From Chimonanthus salicifolius (taxonomy: Eukaryota > Streptophyta > Magnoliopsida > Laurales > Calycanthaceae): DNA of 64,000 nucleotides. Below, piece after piece: positions 47,865 through 59,368 of this stretch. Position 1 is the stretch's first letter, and each line of letters begins with the position of its first letter. The translations under genes and the position numbers were made by a program. Below the pieces are notes generated by a model, which was given only the letters and a program-made list of their open reading frames with translations, was not told the origin of the DNA and did no database searches. Location: positions 94,299,064 to 94,363,063 of the forward strand of contig CM023532.1 of the NCBI GenBank assembly GCA_013350335.1, read 5' to 3'.

Positions 47865-48349
47865 ATGGACTGTTATGTGGATATTTTGATTGAGTTTTAC
47901 AAAATGGAAATCATACAGAGTGATGGGCTTATTGGATGGTTTTGAAAGGTAAAAACATGATAACATTATACTGTTATCTTATGTCTAAATGAGACCAAAA
48001 ACATGTTTAAAATGACCAAAACTATGGGGTTCTATGGCTAAGATAGGACATGGAAGTTTAAGTGGATTTTTGGGACTTAGAGTAAGTTAGAATCACATGA
48101 ATGAATGCTTAACTTGCTGTTATGTAAATAAGGTTTTGGGATTTCTAGAACGGTGTACAAGCTGTGATCGGAAGACGGTTCAAAGGAAGGGTCAAACAAA
48201 GTAAACAAGTGTAGGTTTCCTACCTTTATTGTAACCACTATTCCATATGTTGTTTTATGTTGATTTCAATAATTTGTATGTTTGTAAAGCTATGTTTCTA
48301 AATGACATGTTTGCATAGACATCTCATGCATGGCATGGGATGATGGTGT

Positions 48350-48510
48350 TGTAACCGGAGGCCACACTCCGTCGGGGCGTCCGAAAGACCACTGTGGGGT
48401 ACCCTGATGATGAGAATCCCATCAGGAGGAATCCAGAGGCCACACTCCGTCGGGGCGTCCGAAAGACCACTGTGGGTTACCTTGATGATGAGATCAAGTG
48501 ATGGCTATGT
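48350..48510 (+). repeat. ~75-bp direct repeat
   Basis: Two copies of GAGGCCACACTCCGTCGGGG, then CGTCCGAAAGACCACTGTGG and TACCYTGATGATGAGA in the 45795 solo LTR. Confidence 0.9.
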
Positions 48511-49228
48511 TGAATGGTGATGGGTGGGACTCATTACATGTTCATTTCATACATAGTATGTTTTTATGGAATTTTGTCACACATGTATTATTATTATATT
48601 ATTTGCATGTTTTTGACTAACCATGTGGTAGCCCTATTCGGAAACACTACCGGGCGCGTTGATCTAACGCCCTATCTATATCCTTAGTGGATGACGCAGG
48701 GAAAGGGAAGAACGTGGATCGAGATGAAAACCAAGCATAGGAGCTTGGGCATTTTGAATGGATTTGAATGGACATGAATGGACTAATTATGGATTTGTTA
48801 TTTGAATTTGGACAATGTAATTTGATAATTAGTTATGTTGGCTTGTAATAAGTAGTTAAGATAGATGCTATGGTTTGTTTTAAGTCGGATGGTTTGATTG
48901 AACGATTAGTTAAGATTGATTAGTAATTTTGGAGAATAAGTTATGTACTTTGCTATCTAAGAATGGAAAATTGGAATAGTCATAGGTTCTATTATAACCT
49001 CAGTTGGATTAAGACTAAGTTAATTCCGCAAGTTATTTATGTACCATGTGCGGATCAGTTTTATGGACTTAGTTCATATGCACATGGGCTTGGCCAGTTA
49101 AGGGTCGGATTTAGAGATCCGAACTTAACTCGCGTCGTGACACTCCGCCCCGATCACATGATTATTATATATAAAAAAAAAATTAAACTCTAAAAATTAG
49201 AGTGAAAAGGGCGGGATGTTACAACATA

Positions 49229-49590
49229 GACGTCCAGGTAGGATCCCCGAGGATGTCGAAGTGAATCTAGCCCCTTTTTCAGAAGAGTATATGGGAGATA
49301 TCCCAATGATAGGAGAATCCGTAGGGGAGATAGTACCCGGGTATATGTACGAGTTGTGCAACCAGGAAGGGCACAACTGTACTTTCTACCCCTACCCCCT
49401 TGAGGTTATTTGCCCTATTTGTGGACTTCATGGGCAAAGAAGGAGAGGATTAACTGTCCTTACAGTGGGGGACTGGGAATAATACCCTGTTTGACTTGTG
49501 GAGTGTTTGGGCACACATCGACGACATGCCCTGACAACTTCTTTGATTTTTATGATGATGTATGGTCTTCTACGGAAGGTTAGGCTAAGA
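49229..49590 (+). pseudogene. Host B zinc-knuckle region
   Basis: One frame reads ..YELCNQEGHNCTFYPYPLEV and ICPICGLHGQRRRG before stopping at 49482. A shifted frame then gives CLTCGVFGHTSTTCPDN (49488-49538), a canonical CX2CX4HX4C knuckle of the kind that binds RNA in retroelement Gag. The two earlier stretches look like decayed knuckles (a Tyr in each place where a Cys is expected, a Gln for His), so there may have been three in a row. A frameshift near 49455 separates them. The usual chromovirus Gag has one knuckle, so the spacing is odd. Not functional. Confidence 0.6.
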
Positions 49591-50840
49591 AATGGTAAGA
49601 AAATGTCGGGGAAAAGGGAAGAATTTTGTAAGGGTTGTGGATAGGTTTTGAAGGGTATTTCCTAACCCTATCAACCCTTGTATTGTGATGGAAGTTGGAA
49701 TGTTTTTTAAAGTATGCAAACTTAAGAGTTTATGAGGGCTTTGGCACTGAGATATAGGTGATGAGGTCACTTGATTACATTGAGACGTGGTATGGGTGTG
49801 TCCCTCACAGGATATTGATGAAATAAGTATATAGATCCCATGAGTATGGACTAGAGTAGCCGTAAGACTATGGGAACCTCGATATGAAATACGGAGACTT
49901 GGTTCCGTAGTGTTACCGTTGAGGAGTGGGTCCCTCACAAGCTACGCTCTGGAGGGCGCTCTCACGGCTATTTCGCACACTTGATGTGCATTGATGCGCA
50001 GAACTAGATACTATTTTACCCCATGGGGTGGTACTAGCTTCGTTAGACGCGGATCGACCGCCTTAAAGCTTGACTGAACCACCCTTGGGGTGAAGGGATG
50101 CAGGGCGGGGTAGACTTGATCATGTTGGATGTGGGTCTTCCGCTTAATAAGTCATGGGCCCTAAGTCTTGCTAGGGGTCGGGGTATATTTATGATTTGAT
50201 ATTGTTGCCACAGTCAAGTAGTGATTCATTTGAGTTTGTTCCTACGGATAGAATATCTCATGGTGGATGAAGCGCCCTGGATTAATTATACCCATGAATA
50301 GATTATACCCATAGGAGGGTTATATTCATGGATGGTTATTAACCATGGATAGATGATACTCACTGATAGAGTGATACCAGGGATGGATGTGTATAACCGT
50401 GGATGATGTGATCCCATGGTGGTTTGGATTGATGCTGGTATCGGTATCGTAGAAGTTTTTGAACAAAAAGTGTTAGTCACATAGTGACTTATGTGCAAAT
50501 GAAGATATGCTTACTTCTGGAGATGTACTTAGTGGAAAATATAAGAGTCTAGTGAAACTCGAATGGGAAACTATGGACGACTGCCGAGTTAGACTGATCA
50601 GCTGACTCTGTAGTTAGTCGATGGAGTTCCAGGACAGTGCAACTAGAAACCTAGTTAAAATGGAATCAGCGGAAGCCTTGAGCATAGGCTCGTATTGGTT
50701 AGTGAGGGGCAAGGTCATCACTAACCTCACACAGAGAATAGACGAATGAACGTATTAAGTGAGTATGTATGGAAAATATTTTGGTAGCAGGTAAAGTGAA
50801 ACAGAGTACATTGATCTCCATGAGATCACAAATGGGCTCA
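49591..50840 (+). other. Unassigned internal region of Host B
   Basis: No RT, RNase H or protease motif in any frame. 50280-50420 holds a loose repeat around CCATGGATRGATGATAC. The last 80 bp match the derivative's ENIMRAGKVKQ segment. Either highly decayed gag/protease or an acquired segment. Confidence 0.5.
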
Positions 50841-51444
50841 TGAGGAAAAGATATGGGCTAAGATGTCTACTAGTGAGGTTCTACCGAAATGGGAGTTACC
50901 ACCAGGACAGGGTCTTGTATTCCGGGGTAGGATATATGTGCCCAAAAGCTGGAGAAGAGATTTGTTGATTGAGGTACACCAAACCAAGCTCTCTATTCAT
51001 CCGGGTAGCACCAAGATGTATCACGACCTAAAGAGACATTACTGGTGGCACGGACTCAAGAGGGATATGGCAGAATTTGTGGCTCATTGCTTAACTTGTC
51101 AGCAGGTTAAGACGGAATATCAGAAGCCACCAAGGTTACTCAAACCCTTACCAGTGCCGGAATGGAAATGAGAGCACATTTCCATGGATTTTGTGACTGG
51201 GCTGCCAAGGTCTTCAAAGGGCAACGATGCGATATGGGTCGTGGTAGACCGGTTAACCAAGTTTGCACATTTTCTTCCCATTAAGATGACAGACTCATCT
51301 GAGACTTTGGGTCGGCAGTATATCAAGGATATCATCTGATTACATGGTATTCCCCAGACTATAGTGTCCAATAGAGATGGTCGATTCACCGGCAGAGTAT
51401 GACAGAGTATGCAGTCGGCCATGGGAACAGATCTACCGACTAGC
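50841..51444 (+). pseudogene. Host B integrase, N-terminal half
   Basis: Opens in the linker (EEKIWAKM), then the H2C2 finger, better kept than in Host A: VHQTKLSIHPGSTKM, YWWHGLKRDMAEFVAHCLTC. The core follows: ISMDFVTGLP (first Asp), VDRLTKFAHFLPIKMTDSSE, then VSNRDGRFTG, where the catalytic SDRD is SNRD (Asp to Asn). Stops at WK-stop-EHIS, DII-stop-LHG and RV-stop-QSM; two are TGA where Host A has TGG. Interrupted after the TSD CTAGC. Confidence 0.9.
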
Positions 51445-52623
51445 TATAACACCCCGATTTTTCAAAGATATGAATATGTACAAAAATGCCATTGGAATGG
51501 TAAATTAGAAGGTTATGATTGTAGATGAGAAAATGGTGGGGCCCATTGTTCAAATTAAGACCCAATGTGCATATTATAAGGATCAAATTAAATTAAATGG
51601 GTATTGTACATCTAATTGGGTCAAGATGGTTATTTGGGTCAAAGGACCCAATTGGGACCCAATGGGTCATGATGGACTTATTTGACCATTGGGTGAGCCC
51701 AATTTTAATTGGGTTAGGCTGAATTGATTTGGAATTAAATAAAGGATAAATGGGTAGGCTTGATGCAAGTGTCTAAACCACATTCAAATGGCTAAACCAC
51801 CCATAAATGGGTCATGGCGCCAATTGGGTCAATGAGCTAAATGGGGACCCAATGGGTCGAGTTGACCATGTTGACCATGGTTGACCGTGTGGACCCACAT
51901 GTGAGCTTAAAGTGTGAGTCAAATCAGGTTGAGTTGGGACTGAAATGAGTTGGATTTGAATTAAGTAATGGAGTTGACTCAAGTGCATTAAATGAATGGC
52001 ATTAAATGTGGTGAGTTGGGCTAATGAGTTAGGTGAGTTAAGTTGGAAACCAAATAAACCTTAAATTCCATTGAGTCAAATGGGGAGGTGAGGAGTTGCC
52101 ATGATCTTAAACACCGCAAAACAAATCCCACACGGGTACTTGTGGGGTGGGTTTCCATGTATGGAATTCAATGGCATGAGATGAGAACCACCTTGGAAGC
52201 TTGGATGGGTTTCCATCTCATAATGGAAACCCAAGACCCAACATGGGGAGCTGAATGGATGGTCTAAGCTAAGGCCAAGTGTCCCATAGTTAAGCCATGA
52301 GACTCCTTGGTTTGATCAAGAATTGATGAGGGTAAATGAGAGGTTCAAGGCCTGTTTTAATAAAAGGAATAAACCACACCCCTTGGCCGATTTTCATCCC
52401 AAAGAAACCATAGACTTCATCTCTCTCTCCCTCTCTCAAGACCTATCTCATTTGGCCAAACCATCCTTTGGTGTTTTCACCATTGTTCAAGCTTTCAATC
52501 AGCCAAGGACTAAGGAAACAAGAAGGAAGAAAGTAAGGATCAAAAGGAGAGAAGAAAAGCAAAGGAAATTGATAAGTGTTTACATAAGAATTTAGTTAAA
52601 TAAATTGGTAAAAGGGAGCATGA

Positions 52624-53870
52624 TTTGGCCATGGAGTGGCCGAATCCATCAAGGGCTTAAACCTTGGATGGTGCTATATAAAAAGGATAAAAAATGGATC
52701 ATTGAGTTCGGCCACTTTGGATGGCCGAACCCCATGAACTTATTTGGGCATTTTGATGGTTTTTGAAGGCTAAAAACCATACAATACTATGGAGATTTTT
52801 ACATGTTTTTAATGGACACAATATATATGTTTAAGAGTTCCAAATCATGGGTCATAGGGTTCGGCCACTTGGGATGGCCGAACCCCATGAAAGGATTTGA
52901 TAAGTATATGGTGATCTTTGATGGTTTTGAGAGATAAAAACCATACAAGGTATGGAAGGGTTAAGGTGTTAAAAATGGAGATAAGGTGTATGTCTTGGGT
53001 CGGCCAATGTATGGCTGAACCATATTTTTCTTATGGTTAAATTATTATGCCAAAACCATGAATAGTTATCGGAAGGATTGAGCCAAGAGAACTATAGGGT
53101 TTGGCCATGTGTATGGCCAAACCCCATGGACCATTTTATGGGATAAATGGACCCTTGTATGGGTATTTGGATTCAAGTATATGAGTAGAAATTATTGTTG
53201 GTTTTGTAATGTTTTTAAAGGGTCTAAAATATGACTAAATGGTGAAGTATGATTAATGGATAAAAGAATTAAGGGTGATCTATAGGGTTGGCCGAACCCG
53301 ATAGAAAGAAACATAGGTCATGTTTGGGGATTTTGAAGGATAAAAATTATGGAATAATATGAATATCTTAAATGGATTGTTAGCATGTTAATAGGTGGAA
53401 ATAAAGAACCACATATGGCCGAACCCCATGGAGTAGTTTTGATGGATGTAAGTGATGTTGGAACCAAGAAAATGATGGAAGATTAAGGGCTAGTTAATCA
53501 CATGGATAGATGGGTAACTAGTCTTAATTATGAAGGATTAAGAGACCAATTTGGATTGGTGAGGTTCGGCCATGTTGTATGGCCGAACCCCACTAAGGTG
53601 GATTTGTTTTGGATACTAGTGGTTAGCAAGATTAATTATTGGTTAGCCTAGTGGCAAAACCGTAAATATAAGTTATAATGGAATGAAGGATTAAAGGACT
53701 TGAAAGAAGGGTCAAACCAAAGTGGTATGGTTCGGCCATGCTGTATGGCCGAACCCTACGAAGTTATAATATGTAATATAAGGTGTTTATATGGATGGTA
53801 TTGATCAAATGAAAAGGAGGATCAAATCCAAAGTGGGTGAGGTTCGGCCATGGGGTATGGCCGAACCCCA
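52624..53870 (+). repeat. Hairpin array, eight to ten dyads
   Basis: Dyads at about 52624, 52706, 52857, 52998, 53097, 53563, 53728 and 53839, and half-units at 53283 and 53410. At 53097 the stem is GGGTTTGGCCAT / ATGGCCAAACCCC: C-to-T on one side is matched by G-to-A on the other. Confidence 0.9.
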
Positions 53871-54179
53871 TAAGATGGTTTTGGGACTTAGATGTAAATG
53901 GAAATTAAATGATAGTATATTAACTTGCTGTTATATAAACAAAGTGACGGAACTTGAATGGCGCACGAGTCGTGAACGGATGACGCTTAAGAAAGAACGG
54001 ACATTTAAGAGAACTTTCGGTAGGTTTCTTACCTACTTGTAACCACCGTTATATTGGGTTTTATCATGGTTTTTATGAGTCATGTTGTTATTGTTTTATG
54101 TTTCAAATGGGTTTTGAATGTTGCGATATATTTACAAATGACATATATTCATTGACATCTCATGCATGGCATGGGGTGA

Positions 54180-54355
54180 TGATTATGGAAACCGGAGCCC
54201 ACACTCCGTCTGTATGCCCGTGATGCATCTGTGGGGCCTCCTTAGGCGATGAGAGTCCCGCTAGGAGGAATAACTTAATGATGAGAGTCCTATTCATAGG
54301 AAATGAGGAGTACTGTGGATTACCTTGACGTGAGAGTCCCGTCAAGTGATAGCTA
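54180..54355 (+). repeat. Degenerate CACACTCCGTC repeat region
   Basis: GGAGCCCACACTCCGTCTGT, then GCCCGTGATGCATCTGTGGG, then ATGAGAGTCCCGCTAGGAGG-type units. Same position as the direct repeats in sister LTRs but more diverged. Confidence 0.75.
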
Positions 54356-55019
54356 TGTATACTTGTGATGAGTGGGACTCATTACATTTGCACATACATA
54401 CATAGCATTGATTTTATATGTTTTTGATGATCAAATATTATGATATATGCATGTTTTTATATACTAACCCTGTGGTAGCCCTGATCGGAAAACCTATTGG
54501 GTGCATTGATCTAACGCCCTACTTCTATCCTTAGAGGATAATGCAGGAAAAGGGAAAGGAAAAAAGAAGGTCGAGGACCGCGAGGAAAGCCAAGTTTAAG
54601 TGCTTGGGTGTTGGATTGGAATTTTAATTACTATTGTTTGGATACACTTATTATGTGGACTTGTAATAATTTAGTAATCTTTGCTATGGTTTGAATTATA
54701 GTTTGGTGATGGTTATATGATTTAAGTTATTGTAAATATAACATGTGCTTTGCTATCTAAGAATGAATGGTTGTCTTAGGATTGATGATATTCCACAATC
54801 AGTATAGTATGTTTCCGCATGATTTAATTTAGTTCCATGTGTGTATTATTTATCATGGGTTTAGTCCATGCACAAATGGGTAGCCAGTTAAGGGTCGGGA
54901 CTTTGGAAGTCCAAACTTAGCTCGCGTCGTGACGTCGTCCGCTCTCTTCCACTTGACTTTATTTATAAAAAAAAATAGACTCTGATTTTTGGAAGGTTGG
55001 CAAAGGGCGGGGCGTTACA

Positions 55020-55803
55020 CTAGCACAGCGTTCCATCTACAGACTGATGGGCAGTCTGAGAGGACAATACAAACATTGGAGGATATGCTGAGAGCATGCA
55101 TGCTAGATTTCAAGGGTTGATGGGAGGATCACTTGCCGCTGGTAGAGTTTTCCTATAACAATAGTTACCAAGCAAGCCTCTAGATGGCTCCATTTGAGGC
55201 TTTATATGATAGACCATGTAGATCACCCGTGTGCTGGACAAAGGCCGGTGAGCCTGCACTGATTGGACCTGAGTTGGTTGTAGAGACTACAACGCAGATA
55301 CAGTTGATACGGCAGCACTTATTGGTTGCACAGAGTCGTCAGAAGAGCTACGCTGACAAGAGAAGGAGGTTCCTTGAATTTGAGGTGGGGACATGGTGTT
55401 CTTGAAAGTCTCGCCACGGAAAGGACACATGAGATTTGGAAAGAAGGAGAAACTGTCTCCTAGATATGTGGGGCCATTTTCAATCATAAGGAGGATGGGG
55501 GAAGTGGCTTACCAATTGGCACTTCCTTCACAGTTGGCATCTTTGCACGATATATTTCATATATCTATGCTGAGGAAGTACAATCCTGATCCCTCACATG
55601 TTCCAAATGTACAAAACATAGAGGTGCAAAGCGACGTGACATACTTCGAGAGGCCTGTCAGAGTGGTGGAGACAGAGCAAAGAGTATTACGAAACCAAGC
55701 GATTCAGTTCGTCAAAGTGGTATGGGATCGACATGGTAATGACGAAGCCACTTGGGAACTTGAATCGGAAATGAGAACAGCTCAACCTGAGTTATTTGTG
55801 TAA
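55020..55803 (+). pseudogene. Host B integrase C-terminal half and chromodomain
   Basis: Resumes [20 protein letters not shown] (catalytic Glu), [32 protein letters not shown] one-base deletion near 55390 (FEVG-D reading lost) shifts to MVFLKVSPRKGHMRFGKK, then YVGPF, LRKYNPDPSH and a chromodomain (IQFVKVVWDRHGNDEATWEL) ending at 55803. Stops near 55118 and 55182. The C-terminus from 55393 is open for 136 codons and very similar to Host A. Confidence 0.92.
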
Positions 55804-55845
55804 ATTGTTTGGAACCCTACTTCGCTCGATTTTCGGGACAAAAAT

Positions 55846-55864
55846 TTTAAAAAGAGGGTTGTAT
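55846..55864 (+). other. Host B polypurine tract
   Basis: TTTTAAAAAGAGGGTTGTAT-type tract directly before the 3' LTR; same as in Host A and, reversed, at 24351. Confidence 0.88.
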
Positions 55865-56787
55865 TGTAACACCCCGGATTTTCAAGATATCAATATACAT
55901 GAAATTTGCCCATTTAATTTATGAACTAATGGATATGGACCTTAGATGGGTAAGGTGTTGGGTCAATGGCCCAATTAACACCCAACGGTTATGGTATAAG
56001 GTTCAATTTAAAGTAAATGGGTAAGGTACATTTAATTGGGTCAAGGTTGTTATTTGGGTCAAAAGGCCCAATTGGGACCCAATGGGTTGTGGTTGACTTG
56101 GTTGACCACCAAGTGAGCTCACGCCTAATTAGGTTGGGGCTGAATTAAATGGGAATGCAATCAAGTGAGTGAGTTGATTTTAAAGTGATGAGTGAAGTGA
56201 GTTGAGTTGATCTGAATTAAATTATTTGAGTTAGGTGAGATGGAATGAGAGTTTCATCTCATGGATGAAACCCCCACTTGAATCATTAATGGAGAGGTGG
56301 GGAGTTTTGTTTATTTCAAATTCAAACAAAGGCACATGTTGGACGGAAGGAGGGGGGGAGTTTCATCTCATAGATGAAACCCCCAAATTGCACTTAAAGG
56401 AGAGAGGAAAAGGAGGTGGGGAGTTACAAAGGGGTACGACCAAGGGACACCACCTTTGGCCGACCTTATTGATCAAGGAAGACATTAGTTTTCCAATTCC
56501 CTCTCTCCCTCTCTCTCTTGGCTGTTTTCTCTCCCTCAAACCATCTCTTGGCCAATCACTCTTCAAGACCAAAGACTTAGAGCTTCATCTCAAAGTTCTA
56601 TCACTCTCACACAAGGCCGAACTCTCCCTCTCTCTCTCAAGTCACAATCTTGGCCAAAGAAGTAAGAAAGAAGGATGAAAAGGCTAAGGAAAGAAAGGAT
56701 TGAAAGAACAAGCCGGAGAGAAAGAAACCGGAGAAGTCACGGAACCAGTAGGTATTTTGATAAATTTTGTTTAAAGTAAGGAACCAT

Positions 56788-57840
56788 AGGGTTCGGCCAT
56801 GGTGTATGGCCGAACCCCATAGAAGAAAATTGGGGGATGATTATGGTATTTTAATGGAAAGGAGGAACCATAGGGTTCGGCCATAGTGCATGGCCGAACC
56901 CCATGAAAGAACATTGGTTATTAATAATTTTGAAAATGATGAAAACCATGGAGGGTTATGATGTTTTAAAAGGATTTAAAAGGGAAGTATTGTTAAAGAC
57001 ATTAGCTATGTATAAAGAATGGAAAATAAGGGCACAAAGCCAAAGGGTGAGGTTTGGCCATGGTGTATGGCCGAACCCCACCAAGTAATATTTATGGATT
57101 TAGGGTTTTCTTAGGTATTGAATTATGTGGATTGTTTAATATTTTAATGGGCTTCAAAACATGAAAATCGTAGATGCATGTTAAGGATTTTTTAAAGGAC
57201 TTTAAAGGGAGGAATACTAATCATTTTACATGGTGTTAAAATGATATTTGGTGAAAGAACCATGAATCATGTGTTCGGCCATGGTGTATGGCCGAACACC
57301 ATGGAAGGTTATCAAGGACTTTGAAGGGATTAAATGGAGCAATATTGTTGGGCATAGGTATTTTTAGATCATGGGGAATGGTGATAAGTTTAATTGGTTT
57401 AAACATGGTAGATGATGATAAAAAAGAATGAATCTAAGTACATGGTTAAACTCCATGAAGGGACCTTGTTTTATGGACCTAAGAAGGGTAAATGATTCAA
57501 CGGAAAAAATGGGATTTAGACATCATAGGGTTCGGCCATGGTGTATGGCCGAACCCCATGAACCATTTTGCGGATCAAAGTGTGGACTTATGTATGCTTA
57601 GATGAATGGAATGTTAGCCATGGATAAAAGAATGGCAATATTGTAATTTAGTGGAAATAATGGACCATGGGTTCGGCCATGGTGTATGGCCGAACCCCAT
57701 GGGAAATGTTTAGTGGACTTAGGGTTTATAAATGTTAGATTAAATGAAAAGCGATATGATCTTGGCTTAAGTTAAAGATCAAAAGAGGGACAAAAAATCA
57801 AGGGGGTGAGGTTCGGCCTTGTTGTATGGCCGAACCCCAC
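56788..57840 (+). repeat. Hairpin array, seven dyads (3' LTR of Host B)
   Basis: Same order and spacing as 43123-44176. Differences include TGTTCGG..CCGAACA near 57271, where the 5' copy has GGGTTCGG..AGCCGAACACC. Confidence 0.93.
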
Positions 57841-58159
57841 AAAGGTTGGGTTTATGGATTTATGTTTAGAATGAAAATCAAATGGGACTTTAGTTTGATT
57901 GATTGTTGTGTAATAAGGTAACGGCACCTCACAAACGGTGCACGATAGTGAGCGGTTGCCAGATTAACAAACAAGGACACTTAGTGGTCTTTGGTAGGAT
58001 TCTACCTCTTTAAAAACATGGTTTATGTAGTATGGTTTATTTGGTTTATTTTGACGAGTTATGTCGTAAAAATATTATGTTCTAAATATGAGATTTAAAA
58101 TGTTATGATTTGTATAATTGCATAGCATGTGGACTTTTGCATCTCATGCATGGCATGGG

Positions 58160-58335
58160 AGGGAGGATATGTAACCAGAGGGGCCACACTCCATTGAGTC
58201 GTCCAAAAGACCACTGTGGGGATACCTTGATGTGCATTTCCCATCAAGAGGTAACCGGAGGGGCCACACTCCATCGGGGTGTCCGAAAGACCACTGTGGG
58301 GGAACATTGATGATGAGAATCCCATCAAGAGGTTA
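58160..58335 (+). repeat. ~80-bp direct repeat in Host B 3' LTR
   Basis: Two copies of GTAACCRGAGGGGCCACACT, then CCATYGRGKYGTCC and AAAGACCACTGTGGGG, more diverged than in the 5' LTR. Confidence 0.85.
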
Positions 58336-59368
58336 TATGTACTTGTGATGGGTGGGATTTATTGCATTTGGCATCATGACATGGCATTGTTTTATATGGT
58401 TTTGACACTATGTTATTATATATGATTTGTACTAACCATGTGTAGACCCTATATGGAATAGCTACTGGGCGCGTTGTCTAACGCCCTACTTCTACCCTAG
58501 TTGATGACACAGGGAATGGACGGAACAAGGAACATGATTTCAGCTAAGCGTAGGAGCTTGGATGATTAAGTTATATGTTGTTTAAGTTACTCATGGATAA
58601 TGTATTTGAGTAGCTAGTAACTGGGAATGTAATAACTTAGATTATTTGCTATGGTTTGAATGTTAACTTAAGATAATTATTGCTAAGTGTTAGACTACTT
58701 TGCTATCTAAAATGGAATAGAATAATCATTCTATTATATTTCCGCATGTATGATTTATTCCGCAAGTTAACTTAAGTACATGTGAACCATTTTAGTGGAC
58801 TTGGTCCATGCACACGTATGGTTGGCCAGTTAAGGGTCGGGCTTTGGAAGCTCGGTCTTAGCTCGTATCATGGCGTCCCGCTCTCTCTCACTCTTCTATT
58901 TAAAGAAAAAAAAATAGACTCTGATTTTCGGCATAGTGAAAAAGGGCGGGGCGTTACATTTCTTATTTCCTTAAAAGCTCCCAATCAAAGATCTTTTAGA
59001 GATCAGAAACACCCTTACAGATTTATTTAATTAAATCTGTAAGATACTCAGTCAAGTGACACAAGCTCAAGCTGAGTTACAGCTGTCCCAGTTATGACTC
59101 AGTACAAGACTGGCTGCGAGGCCTCGACAGACTGCACGAGGCCTCGAGGTTGAAAGTCAATTAAATTCTAATTTTTCCAATTTAAACAATTGACTTCTAA
59201 GGTATTTGGTTTATCCTAAGGTCTCATAAGATTCACTTACATGTGTGCCATGACATGTTCGGTGTAGATTCTTCAATTACATAGTAGATCTCCACATACT
59301 TCCAAGGCAAGTCCAACTGAGTAACGTAATTGACAATATAGGTGACTCGGACGAACCGGGGCACTTAC

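Larger units (their letters stand above)
45795..49223 (+). mobile_element. Solo chromovirus LTR in Host B gag region
   Basis: TGTAACACCCTGGAATTT..GGGCGGGATGTTACA, 3429 bp, with a perfect TSD ACATA (45790-45794 and 49224-49228). It carries a 22-G homopolymer (46541-46562) where related LTRs have 7-8 G, a GTTTCAT..ATGAAAC hairpin beside it, GTAAGTG at 47114 before the hairpin array, and two CACACTCCGTCGG units (48350-48510). Confidence 0.94.
51445..55019 (+). mobile_element. Solo chromovirus LTR in Host B integrase
   Basis: TATAACACCCCGATTTTT..GGGCGGGGCGTTACA, 3575 bp, with a perfect TSD CTAGC (51440-51444 and 55020-55024). Element order: GACCCAATGGGTC dyads (51645-51870), GTTTCCAT hairpin (52205), CT-rich tract, hairpin array, CACACTCCGTC units (54180-54355), GGTGCATTGATCTAACG block, terminal hairpin with stem GGACTT/AAGTCC (54902-54921). 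Confidence 0.95.
42347..58958 (+). mobile_element. Host B: two-LTR chromovirus, deleted for protease-RT-RNase H, with two nested solo LTRs
   Basis: Perfect TSD TTTCT (42342-42346 and 58959-58963). LTRs at 42347-45310 (2964 bp) and 55865-58958 (3094 bp); primer site at 45313; polypurine tract at about 55848. After removing the solo LTRs at 45795-49223 and 51445-55019 the internal region is about 3.55 kb. It holds the gag start, a zinc-knuckle region, about 1.25 kb unassigned, then integrase and chromodomain. Protease, RT and RNase H are absent. Both nested LTRs share its orientation, unlike those in Host A. Dead as a coding element. Confidence 0.95.
55865..58958 (+). repeat. Host B 3' LTR (3094 bp)
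   Basis: Very similar to the 5' LTR and carries the 120-bp segment lost there (56345-56475), with GGAGTTTCATC..GATGAAACCCCC able to fold. The seven hairpins are all present. Terminal hairpin stem GGGCTT/AAGCTC (58838-58854) differs from the 5' LTR (GGACTT/AAGTTCC). Confidence 0.94.
41338..59368 (+). mobile_element. LTR of a second retrotransposon family, split by Host B
   Basis: 41338-42346 and 58959-59368 join across Host B into about 1.42 kb, TGAATAGGCCC..CGAACCGGGGCACTTACA. A polypurine-like tract before it and a TG..CA frame support a 3' LTR. A similar end (CAAGCCGGGGCACTAACA) closes the segment at 62007. It contains three perfect CGAGGCCTCG palindromes (42054, 59117, 59137). No coding. 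Family not assigned; the GGGGGGTGAATAGG junction is common in plant repeats, which I recall but cannot check here. Confidence 0.55.

Noticed and set aside
49591..50840. Reverse transcriptase of Host B
   Set aside because: No KKKDG, MPFGL or DD motif in any frame; RT appears truly deleted.
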